DNA of 9,482 nt from an uncultured Bacteroidales bacterium (GTDB lineage: Bacteria > Bacteroidota > Bacteroidia > Bacteroidales > UBA932), in contig CALEJC010000234.1 of NCBI GenBank assembly GCA_937898205.1, positions 1 through 9,482 on the forward strand. The letters run 5' to 3'. Positions within the stretch are counted from its first letter, which is position 1, and each line of letters begins with the position of its first letter. The notes under the pieces are model-generated. The model was not told where the DNA came from and did not search any database. It was given only the letters and a program-made list of their open reading frames with translations. Shown here one piece after another: positions 1 to 6,464 of the stretch. The position numbers and the translations under genes are program-made.

Positions 1-2
1 AC

Positions 3-590
3 ATCACCACCGGATGGAAATTCGGTGAAAAGACTCCGGAAGACTACATTGAAGAGATCGTCAGCCTCTGCTCGGAAAAGGACAGGGAAACGATTGCCTT
101 CCTCATGGACGGCTACAATGACGAGAAGCTCGATGCTGCGTTCTACAGTGTCGCTCTTGTTCATAAGGATGCCTTCATAAGGGAGTTCTTCCGTTTCGAC
201 CTGAATGTCCGGAATGCAAAGGTGAAATATCTGAACAAGGCTCTTGGAAGACCTGCTGACAAGGATGTGCTCACATTCGGTGAAGACACTGACCCAAAGG
301 TTCTCGAGGCTGCGGCATCAGAGTTTGAAGAAGCCGCCGATATGGAAACGATCCTTGCGCAGACTGACATCCTGACCAGAGAGAGAGGTATTGACGACCT
401 GATGTGGGAAAAGATAAACACCCTGACCACATTCAACTATTTCGACATTGACGCCATCCTCGGATTCATCACGAAGATGAACATAGTCGCAAGATGGTTC
501 AGGCTCGACGAGCAGACCGGACGCGAGATGTTCCAGAAGCTTGTGAATGAAGTAAGAGGCACATTCAAAGGTGTCGAGTATAACGGATAA
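3..590 (+). CDS. DUF2764 family protein of the V-type ATPase operon (C-terminal part)
   Basis: The reading frame is open from base 3 and has no start of its own, so this is the last 195 residues of a longer protein; the internal ATG at 105 is not the true start. It has the features of DUF2764, a family without assigned function that sits before subunit A in Bacteroidetes V-ATPase operons; the comparable Borrelia operon also has a hypothetical gene there. The chain is charged and looks almost wholly helical, with no membrane segment or signal, so it should be cytoplasmic. Two segments recall the repeats of V-ATPase subunit C (eukaryotic d), which links the central stalk to the c-ring: residues 59-83 of the fragment (FDLNVRN followed by YLNKALGR) and 147-167 (FDIDAILGFITK followed by ARWFRL). 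The operon has no other C candidate. A C-like role is my inference. The stop lies 23 nt before subunit A. Confidence 0.8.
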   Translation: MTTGWKFGEKTPEDYIEEIVSLCSEKDRETIAFLMDGYNDEKLDAAFYSVALVHKDAFIREFFRFDLNVRNAKVKYLNKALGRPADKDVLTFGEDTDPKVLEAAASEFEEAADMETILAQTDILTRERGIDDLMWEKINTLTTFNYFDIDAILGFITKMNIVARWFRLDEQTGREMFQKLVNEVRGTFKGVEYNG

Positions 591-613
591 TAACAAAAAC
601 ACAGATAATCATT
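591..613 (+). promoter_or_regulatory. A-rich leader before subunit A, without Shine-Dalgarno
   Basis: The 23 bases between the DUF2764 stop and the ATG of subunit A are rich in A and contain no GGAG-like motif. This fits translation initiation in Bacteroidetes, where A/T-rich leaders commonly replace the anti-SD pairing. It supports the ATG at 614 as the true start. No -33/-7 type promoter is visible. Confidence 0.5.
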
Positions 614-2356
614 ATGAAAACAACAGGTAAGGTTACGGGTATCGTATCAAACCTCGTTACAGTAGAAGTCAACGGTCCTGTGTCTCAGAATGAGCTTTGC
701 TTCATCACCGTAGGTGACACAAAGCTCATGGCCGAGGTCATCAAGGTCAACGGCAAGTTCGCTGCTGTACAGGTATTCGAGAGCACCCGTGGACTCAAGA
801 ACGGCAACGAAGTGGAGTTCGAGGACAAGATGCTCGAGGCCACTCTCGGCCCAGGTCTTCTCTCAAGCAGCTACGACGGTCTGCAGAACGACCTCACCAC
901 AATGACAGGAGTCTTCCTGAAAAGAGGAGAATACACTGCTGCCCTAGACAACACAAAAATTTGGGACTTCACCCCTATCGCATCCGTCGGCGACAAGGTA
1001 GTTGCTGCCGACTGGCTTGGAGAGGTAAAAGAAGGCTGGCTGCCTCATAAAATCATGGTCCCATTTGCCTTCAAGGGCCAATACACCATCAAGAGCATTG
1101 TACCGGAAGGCCAATACACTATCGATCAGACCATTGCAGTGCTGGTAGACGCCGAAGGCGAAGAGCACAATGTCACAATGGTTCAGAGATGGCCGGTCAA
1201 GGTGGCCGTAAAGGGCTATAAAGAGAAGCCAAGACCACAGAAGATCATGGAGACGGGCGTGCGAGTGATCGACACATTCAACCCTATCGCCGAGGGCGGC
1301 ACAGGCTTCATCCCAGGCCCGTTTGGCTGCGGCAAGACAGTGCTCCAGCACGCAATTGCAAAGCAGGCAGAAGCCGACGTGATCGTAATGGCAGCCTGCG
1401 GTGAGCGTGCCAACGAGGTAGTGGAGATCTTCACCGAGTTCCCTGAACTCATCGACCCTCATACAGGACGCCACCTGATGGAAAGAACCACCATCATCTG
1501 TAACACATCCAACATGCCGGTTGCAGCGCGTGAGGCGTCGGTCTACACTGCCATGACCATCTGCGAATACTATCGCGCAATGGGCCTCAAGTGCTTGCTG
1601 CTCGCCGACTCGACTTCCCGTTGGGCACAGGCGCTCCGCGAAATGTCCAACCGCATGGAAGAACTTCCGGGTGCTGATGCATTCCCTGTGGACCTCTCCG
1701 CAATCATCTCCAACTTCTATTCGCGTGCGGGCATGGTTGTGCTCAACAACGGCCAGACAGGTGCAATCACGTTTATCGGCACCGTTTCGCCAGCGGGCGG
1801 TAACCTCAAGGAGCCTGTCACAGAGTCTACCAAGAAGGCAGCGCGCTGCTTCTATGCACTCGAGCAGAATCGCGCAGACCAGAAGAGATATCCTGCAGTG
1901 AACCCTATCGACTCATATTCAAAATATCTCGAATACCCTGAAATCATTGAGTTCCTCAACAATAAGATCGAGAAGAACTGGACCGATAAGGTGCTCGCTG
2001 CCAAGAACTTAGTCCGCAGGGGCAAGGAGATGGCCGACCAGATCAACATCCTTGGCGACGACGGTGTACCGATGAGTTACCATGAAGCGTTCTGGAAGTC
2101 TGAGCTCATCGACGGAGCGTTCCTGCAGCAGGACGCATTTGACTCTATTGACGCACTCTGCCCTATCGAGAGACAGAGAGTGATGCTTGACCAGATCATG
2201 GAAATCTGTGACAGGGAGTTTATCTTTGAAGACTTTGAGAAACTGCGTGACTACTTCAAGGAGCTCATCAATGTTCTCAGACAGATGAACTACTCTGAGT
2301 TTGAAGGACCAAAGTATAAAGAATACGAGCAGAAGCTCCATAAACTCCTTTCATAA
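614..2356 (+). CDS. ntpA: V-type ATPase catalytic subunit A
   Basis: This is the ATP-hydrolysing subunit of the cytoplasmic V1 head, which forms an A3B3 ring with subunit B. Its 580 residues match the usual A-subunit length. The N-terminal beta-barrel comes first, followed by the A-specific insertion (about residues 115-190, including GWLPHKIMVP). The Walker A loop is GPFGCGKT at 235-242. The catalytic glutamate lies in GERANEVVE at 263-271 (E264); the family consensus there is GERGNE, so Gly to Ala is a mild variation. The Walker B strand is LLLAD at 328-332, followed by STSRWAQALREMSNRMEELP. All catalytic residues are present, so it should be active. The start is the ATG after an A-rich leader, and MKTTGKVTGIVSNLVTVEV is a normal A-subunit beginning. 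It ends 1 nt before subunit B, implying co-transcription and probably coupled translation. Identification is firm; whether it pumps or synthesises in vivo is not shown here. Confidence 0.97.
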   Translation: MKTTGKVTGIVSNLVTVEVNGPVSQNELCFITVGDTKLMAEVIKVNGKFAAVQVFESTRGLKNGNEVEFEDKMLEATLGPGLLSSSYDGLQNDLTTMTGVFLKRGEYTAALDNTKIWDFTPIASVGDKVVAADWLGEVKEGWLPHKIMVPFAFKGQYTIKSIVPEGQYTIDQTIAVLVDAEGEEHNVTMVQRWPVKVAVKGYKEKPRPQKIMETGVRVIDTFNPIAEGGTGFIPGPFGCGKTVLQHAIAKQAEADVIVMAACGERANEVVEIFTEFPELIDPHTGRHLMERTTIICNTSNMPVAAREASVYTAMTICEYYRAMGLKCLLLADSTSRWAQALREMSNRMEELPGADAFPVDLSAIISNFYSRAGMVVLNNGQTGAITFIGTVSPAGGNLKEPVTESTKKAARCFYALEQNRADQKRYPAVNPIDSYSKYLEYPEIIEFLNNKIEKNWTDKVLAAKNLVRRGKEMADQINILGDDGVPMSYHEAFWKSELIDGAFLQQDAFDSIDALCPIERQRVMLDQIMEICDREFIFEDFEKLRDYFKELINVLRQMNYSEFEGPKYKEYEQKLHKLLS

Positions 2357-2357
2357 T

Positions 2358-3674
2358 ATGGCAAAAGCATATCAACGCACATACACACAACTCCAGGCCA
2401 TCACCAAGGCTACTGTCTCTTTGCAGGCAAGTGGAGTTTCCAACGACGAGCTCGCAATTGTTGACGGCAAGCTTGCCCAGGTCGTAAAGACAAAAGGAGA
2501 TCTCGTGACTCTGCAGGTATTCTCAGGCACCGAAGGTGTGCCTACCAATGCAGAGGTTTCGTTTCAGGGAGCTCCTCCTACACTCAAGGTGAGCGACCAG
2601 CTCTCAGGACGCTTCTTCAACGCCTACGGAAAGCCTATTGACGGCGGTCCTGAGGTAGAGGGCGAAGAAAGAGAGGTGGGTGGCCCATCAGTAAACCCAT
2701 ATAAGCGTCGTCAGCCGTCTGAGCTCATCCCAACCGGCATCGCTGGCATCGACCTTAACAACACCCTCGTTTCAGGTCAGAAGATTCCTTTCTTTGCTGA
2801 CCCTGATCAGCCATATAACAAAGTTATGGCCGACGTGGCCCTTAGAGCCGACGTGGACAAGATCATCCTCGGCGGCATGGGTCTTTCCAACGACGACTAC
2901 CTTTTCTTCCGTCACGAGTTTGAGTCTGCCGGCGCTCTTGACAAGATCGTCAGCTTTGTCAACACCACAGAAGAGCCACCTGTAGAGCGACTGCTCATCC
3001 CGGACATGGCACTTGCTGCAGCTGAGTACTTTGCAGTCGACAAAAACGAGAAAGTACTTGTCCTTCTGACAGATATGACACTCTATGCCGACGCTCTATG
3101 TATCGTTTCCAACCGCATGGACCAGATTCCGTCAAAGGACTCGATGCCAGGCTCGCTCTACTCAGACCTCGCAAAGATCTATGAGAAGGCGGTACAGCTC
3201 CCTGACGGAGGCTCAATCACCATCATCGCAGTGACCACACTCAACGACGGAGACATCACACACGCCATCCCTGACAACACCGGTTATATCACCGAAGGTC
3301 AGCTCTTCCTTAGAGCAGACTCTGACTCAGGTAAGGTAATCGTTGACCCATTCCGCTCATTGAGCCGACTCAAGCAGCTGGTGCAGGGCAAGAAGACCCG
3401 TGAAGACCACTCTCAGGTGATGAACGCATCTGTGAGACTCTATGCCGATGCACAGAACGCAAAGACCAAGCTCGAAAACGGTTTTGACCTCTCGGACTAC
3501 GATCTTCGCTGCCTCGACTATGCAAAGGAGTATGCAACCAGATTGCTGTCAATCGATGTAAATATCACCATCGAGCAGATGCTTGACACTGCATGGGAGA
3601 TCTTTGCAAAATATTTCTCACCTACCGAAACCGGCATCAAACAAGTACTTATTGATAAATACTGGAAGAAATAA
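2358..3674 (+). CDS. ntpB: V-type ATPase non-catalytic subunit B
   Basis: Subunit B alternates with A in the V1 head and contributes to the nucleotide sites at the A/B interface. The ATG at 2358 gives 438 residues and follows the subunit A stop by one base. An in-frame ATG at 2301 would add 19 residues lying over the end of subunit A and is rejected. The start AKAYQRTYTQLQAI is typical of B. The P-loop position is degenerate, as expected for a non-catalytic subunit (PFFADPDQPYNK, 144-155). Other B motifs are GGMGLSNDD (172-180), VLLTDMTLYADAL (235-247), DITHAIPDNTGYITEGQ (299-315) and GKKTREDH (344-351). R337 in SLSRL is the probable arginine finger. Several conserved positions differ from archaeal and E. 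hirae consensus sequences as I recall them, for example PSKDSMPGSLY where PGRRGYPGYMY is common. The protein belongs to a divergent bacterial branch. Confidence 0.96.
   Translation: MAKAYQRTYTQLQAITKATVSLQASGVSNDELAIVDGKLAQVVKTKGDLVTLQVFSGTEGVPTNAEVSFQGAPPTLKVSDQLSGRFFNAYGKPIDGGPEVEGEEREVGGPSVNPYKRRQPSELIPTGIAGIDLNNTLVSGQKIPFFADPDQPYNKVMADVALRADVDKIILGGMGLSNDDYLFFRHEFESAGALDKIVSFVNTTEEPPVERLLIPDMALAAAEYFAVDKNEKVLVLLTDMTLYADALCIVSNRMDQIPSKDSMPGSLYSDLAKIYEKAVQLPDGGSITIIAVTTLNDGDITHAIPDNTGYITEGQLFLRADSDSGKVIVDPFRSLSRLKQLVQGKKTREDHSQVMNASVRLYADAQNAKTKLENGFDLSDYDLRCLDYAKEYATRLLSIDVNITIEQMLDTAWEIFAKYFSPTETGIKQVLIDKYWKK
3664..3668 (+). promoter_or_regulatory. possible ribosome binding site for the GTG start of subunit D
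   Basis: GGAAG lies inside the last codons of subunit B, 8 nt before the GTG at 3677. It is a weak Shine-Dalgarno candidate that would suit translational coupling from subunit B. In an organism that may rely little on Shine-Dalgarno pairing it could be chance. Confidence 0.35.
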
Positions 3675-3676
3675 CC

Positions 3677-4285
3677 GTGGCAATTAAGTTTCAATACAAT
3701 AAAACGTCGCTGACCAACCTCGGCAAGCAGCTCAAGATGCGTCGCAGCGCCCTCCCTACTCTCAAGAGCAAGGAATCGGCACTGAGAGCAAGTGTGCAGA
3801 TTGCCAAAAACGAGGCTGCGAGGCTTAGAGAGGAGTTGGAAAAGGCCATCCAAAGCTACGACTACCTCGCTGCGTTGTGGAACGAGTTTGACCCGGGACT
3901 GGTAAAAATCACAGATGTGGACTTAAGGACTGTCAAGGTCGCAGGTGTAAACACTCCTCAGCTTGACAAGATCCACTACGAGATCAAGACATTCAACGCG
4001 TTCACCAAGCCTGCATGGTATGCCGACGGAGTGAGCATCCTCAAAGAACTCACTCGACTTGGCATCGAGTCAGAGGTATATGAGGAGAAGCGTAATATCC
4101 TTGAGTATAATCGCAAGAAGACCACACAGAAAGTCAACCTTTACGAGAAAGTACAGATTCCTGGCTACCAGGAGGCCATCCGTAAGATCAAGAGGTTTAT
4201 GGAGGATGAGGAAAACCTCACCAAGGCCGCTTCCAAGATAGTCAAGACTCGACACGCACAAGAAGAAGAGGAGGCAGAGCAATGA
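3677..4285 (+). CDS. ntpD: V-type ATPase central-stalk subunit D
   Basis: Subunit D is the rotor shaft turning inside the A3B3 ring, comparable to F1 gamma. Its 202 residues fit the family. The N-terminal helix (about 8-65) and C-terminal helix (about 118-190) form the antiparallel coiled coil, joined by a short globular part with the D-type strand VDLRTVKVAGVNTPQL (81-96). The C-terminal helix carries the family signature NRKKTTQKVNLYEKVQIPGY (145-164). The protein ends in an acidic tail, QEEEEAEQ. The start is GTG at 3677, two bases after the subunit B stop. The next in-frame Met is residue 21, which would remove the conserved KTSLTNLGKQL helix, so GTG is preferred. The stop overlaps the subunit I start by four bases (ATGA). 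No partner F subunit gene is visible next to it. Confidence 0.95.
   Translation: MAIKFQYNKTSLTNLGKQLKMRRSALPTLKSKESALRASVQIAKNEAARLREELEKAIQSYDYLAALWNEFDPGLVKITDVDLRTVKVAGVNTPQLDKIHYEIKTFNAFTKPAWYADGVSILKELTRLGIESEVYEEKRNILEYNRKKTTQKVNLYEKVQIPGYQEAIRKIKRFMEDEENLTKAASKIVKTRHAQEEEEAEQ
4269..4274 (+). promoter_or_regulatory. canonical Shine-Dalgarno for subunit I inside the end of subunit D
   Basis: AGGAGG lies 7 nt before the ATG at 4282, which is ideal spacing. It falls within codons for the glutamate-rich tail of subunit D and just before the ATGA overlap, an arrangement that favours translational coupling of D and I. The two genes here with real leaders (A and K) lack such a motif, so this may be functional or only a by-product of the Glu codons. 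Confidence 0.5.
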
Positions 4286-6009
4286 TAGTTCCGATGACCA
4301 AATATTCCTTCATTCTGCTAGGCGCAGACAAGGATAATTTCTTTGACAAACTCTCAGAGTTGGGAGTTGTGGACATCACACGCTCCCGCAAGGCCATCGA
4401 CAGCACTTCGCTCGGCATCCTCTCTGATATAGAAAACACCAAAGAGAAGATCAAGTGTCTCAAGGCTCTCTCTGACGATCATCTCAAAACTCTTCAGGCT
4501 CAGAAATCCGAGCTCATGAAGCAGCACAAGGACCTGGTCGCATGGGGCGAATATGACATCTCTCTTCTCTCCGGTTTTGATCCTCATTTCTTCAGCTGTC
4601 ACCCTAAGCTCTATGACAGCAGCTGGGCAGACAACTACGCGCTGGAGATCATCCATGAAGATAAGGACAAAGTGTGCTTTATCATCCTTGGAGACATAGA
4701 AGGCTTCCCGCTCAAGGCTCTTGCCACTCCTACAAAGACAGCTCAGGACGTCCGGAATGAGATTGATGATATCCAGACGGATATTGACAATCACATCGCA
4801 GAGCTTCAGGAGCAGAGCAAGTGCATCCCTGAGCTTGAAGCAAGCATTGAAAAGAAAGAGATTGAGCTCAATATCTATCTTGCCACAGTGGCAGGAGAAA
4901 GCGCTGCCGAAGACAGCCTGATGGTATATCAGGGCTTTGCTCCAACGGAGATCGACGGCAGCCTTCAGAAAGAGCTGGATACTCTTCCCATCTACTACAC
5001 CGCAGAAGCTGCACAAACAGAAGACTTGCCTCCTATTAAGCTGAGAAACAACAAGTTTGTGGCTCAATTTGAGGTACTCACCAAGATGTATGGTGTCCCT
5101 GTCTACAACGAGTTTGACCCTACGATCTTCCTGAGCATCTTCTTCCTGCTCTTCTTTGCCATGTGTATGGGCGATGCCGGCTATGGTATCATACTGGTTG
5201 CCATAGGTTTCTTCCTTAAATCCAAAGGTTCAGGAGGTCTCGCCAAGATGTGGTCGCTCATCGTCACTCTTGGTGTAGGCACAATTATAGTCGGCCTGCT
5301 GATGGGTGGTTTCTTCGGCATCAGCCTGGCAGATCAGAGCTGGGTACCGCAGGGGCTCAAAAACTGCATGATCACAGGCGACATCGAGCTTGCCGGCGGC
5401 ACATACTCCAAGCAGATGGCACTCTCTCTTGTGATCGGTATCCTTCACATCTGCCTCGCACTCATCATGAAAGCTGTGTGGGCAGTAAAGAAAGACGGCT
5501 TCAAAAACAGTCTCAGCGCTCTTGGATGGACGCTGCTCATAGTAGGTGGCATCGTCACGCTGGCGGTGGGTCTCACAGGCATCGTTTCGCAGCAGGTAAT
5601 GACCATCATACTCATCGCGGTCGCCGCTGTTTCTGCACTTGGCATCTATATCTTCAACCGCTGGGGACGCAATCCTCTTGTAAACATCGGCTCAGGCCTT
5701 TGGGATACCTATAACATGGTTTCAGGATTGCTGGGTGATGTGCTCAGCTACATCCGTCTCTATGCGCTCGGACTCTCAGGTGGAATGCTTGCACAGACAT
5801 TCAATCAGATTGCAGAAATGGTCAAAGGCACAGATCCGACCTGGCAATGGCTGCCATTTATCTTGATTCTGGTATTTGGCCACGTGCTCAACATTGCGAT
5901 GAGCTGCCTCGGAGCATTTGTGCACCCTCTACGACTCAATTTCGTGGAATTTTTCAAGAACTCAGGATATGAAGGCACAGGTGCTTCATATTCCCCTATC
6001 AAAAAGTAA
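4282..6009 (+). CDS. ntpI: V-type ATPase membrane stator subunit I (subunit a)
   Basis: Subunit I carries the half-channels through which ions reach the c-ring, and its N-terminal domain binds the peripheral stalks. Its 575 residues are at the short end for the family, mainly because the cytoplasmic half (about 1-275) is compact. That half contains two coiled-coil stretches (about 45-85 and 155-198). The membrane half begins with the family motif YGVPVYNEFDPTIF (270-283) and MGDAGYG (296-302). Hydrophobic segments lie at about 283-312, 324-347, 377-397, 412-434, 440-457, 484-508 and 522-546. The essential arginine facing the ring is R492 in LSYIRLYALGLSGGMLA, and the second conserved arginine is R551 in HPLRLNFVEFF; these correspond to yeast Vph1p R735 and R799. 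GHVLN (533-537) is also conserved. The ATG overlaps the subunit D stop and follows a perfect AGGAGG. Subunit K follows after 29 nt. Confidence 0.96.
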   Translation: MIVPMTKYSFILLGADKDNFFDKLSELGVVDITRSRKAIDSTSLGILSDIENTKEKIKCLKALSDDHLKTLQAQKSELMKQHKDLVAWGEYDISLLSGFDPHFFSCHPKLYDSSWADNYALEIIHEDKDKVCFIILGDIEGFPLKALATPTKTAQDVRNEIDDIQTDIDNHIAELQEQSKCIPELEASIEKKEIELNIYLATVAGESAAEDSLMVYQGFAPTEIDGSLQKELDTLPIYYTAEAAQTEDLPPIKLRNNKFVAQFEVLTKMYGVPVYNEFDPTIFLSIFFLLFFAMCMGDAGYGIILVAIGFFLKSKGSGGLAKMWSLIVTLGVGTIIVGLLMGGFFGISLADQSWVPQGLKNCMITGDIELAGGTYSKQMALSLVIGILHICLALIMKAVWAVKKDGFKNSLSALGWTLLIVGGIVTLAVGLTGIVSQQVMTIILIAVAAVSALGIYIFNRWGRNPLVNIGSGLWDTYNMVSGLLGDVLSYIRLYALGLSGGMLAQTFNQIAEMVKGTDPTWQWLPFILILVFGHVLNIAMSCLGAFVHPLRLNFVEFFKNSGYEGTGASYSPIKK

Positions 6010-6038
6010 CAAAAGTAAAACTAATAAAAACAACAATT
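6010..6038 (+). promoter_or_regulatory. A-rich leader before subunit K, without Shine-Dalgarno
   Basis: This is the longest gap in the operon, 29 bases of which most are A, with no GGAG-like motif before the ATG at 6039. It fits Bacteroidetes-type initiation. A strong unstructured leader would make sense for a c-ring subunit needed in many copies, but that purpose is inferred. I see no promoter motif in it. Confidence 0.5.
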
Positions 6039-6464
6039 ATGCTTAACACAATTCTTGGTTATCTCGGTCTCGGACTCATGTTTGGTCTCGCAGCTGTGGG
6101 TTCAGCAATCGGCACAACTACAGCCGGCAACGCAGCAGAAGGCGCTCTCAAGAAAGCACCTGAGAAATCATCAAACTTCATGATCCTCTCAGCTCTTCCT
6201 GCAACTCAGGGTCTCTATGGATTCCTTGCGCTCATCCTCTGGCTCAACAAGGATTTTGCTGCATTTGGTCCTAAGTACTTTGCAGTAGGTCTTGCAGTAG
6301 GTCTTGTATGCCTCATCTCAGGTATCCGCCAGGGTCAGGTCTGCGCCAACGGTATCATGGGCATCAGCCAGGGTCATGACGTGTTTACCAACACAATGAT
6401 CTACGCAGCACTCCCTGAGTTCTACGCAATCCTCGCGCTCATCGCGTCAATCATGATTGGCTAA
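6039..6464 (+). CDS. ntpK: V-type ATPase proteolipid subunit K (c-ring), probable Na+ type
   Basis: This is the rotor-ring proteolipid. Its 141 residues form four membrane helices (about 5-28, 46-69, 80-103 and 118-140) from two fused hairpins, the duplicated V-type form. The ion-binding glutamate is E127 in ALPEFYAIL of hairpin two. The matching place in hairpin one is A55 in ALPATQGLYG, so there is one carboxylate per four helices. Aligned by eye with my memory of Enterococcus hirae NtpK, all known Na+ ligands are kept: L53, T56, Q57, Q98 and E127 for L61, T64, Q65, Q110 and E139, with Y60 for Y68. Na+ specificity is therefore a good inference, though not proven. Low carboxylate content per ring favours ATP-driven pumping over synthesis. 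It is the last gene of the operon, and its stop touches the stop of the convergent gene with no base between. Confidence 0.96.
   Translation: MLNTILGYLGLGLMFGLAAVGSAIGTTTAGNAAEGALKKAPEKSSNFMILSALPATQGLYGFLALILWLNKDFAAFGPKYFAVGLAVGLVCLISGIRQGQVCANGIMGISQGHDVFTNTMIYAALPEFYAILALIASIMIG

Noticed and set aside
105..107. ATG at 105 as the start of the first gene
   Set aside because: The same frame is open back to base 3 with a protein-like sequence that reads smoothly into it; the real start is outside the window.
944..1474. A 176-codon open frame on the minus strand, opposite subunit A
   Set aside because: It is antisense to the P-loop region of subunit A with low-plausibility composition and no leader; a shadow frame.
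2301..2357. An earlier in-frame ATG giving subunit B a 19-residue N-terminal extension
   Set aside because: It overlaps the end of subunit A by 56 bases, encodes a sequence unlike B subunits, and the ATG at 2358 gives the normal N-terminus and length.
4354..5067. A 237-codon open frame on the minus strand, opposite subunit I
   Set aside because: It lies wholly antisense to a firmly identified gene, shows no recognisable motif, and is explained by the codon bias of the sense gene.
6010..6038. Possible separate promoter for subunit K
   Set aside because: The gap is A-rich but shows no TAnnTTTG-like -7 element or paired upstream TTTG, so a leader is the simpler reading.
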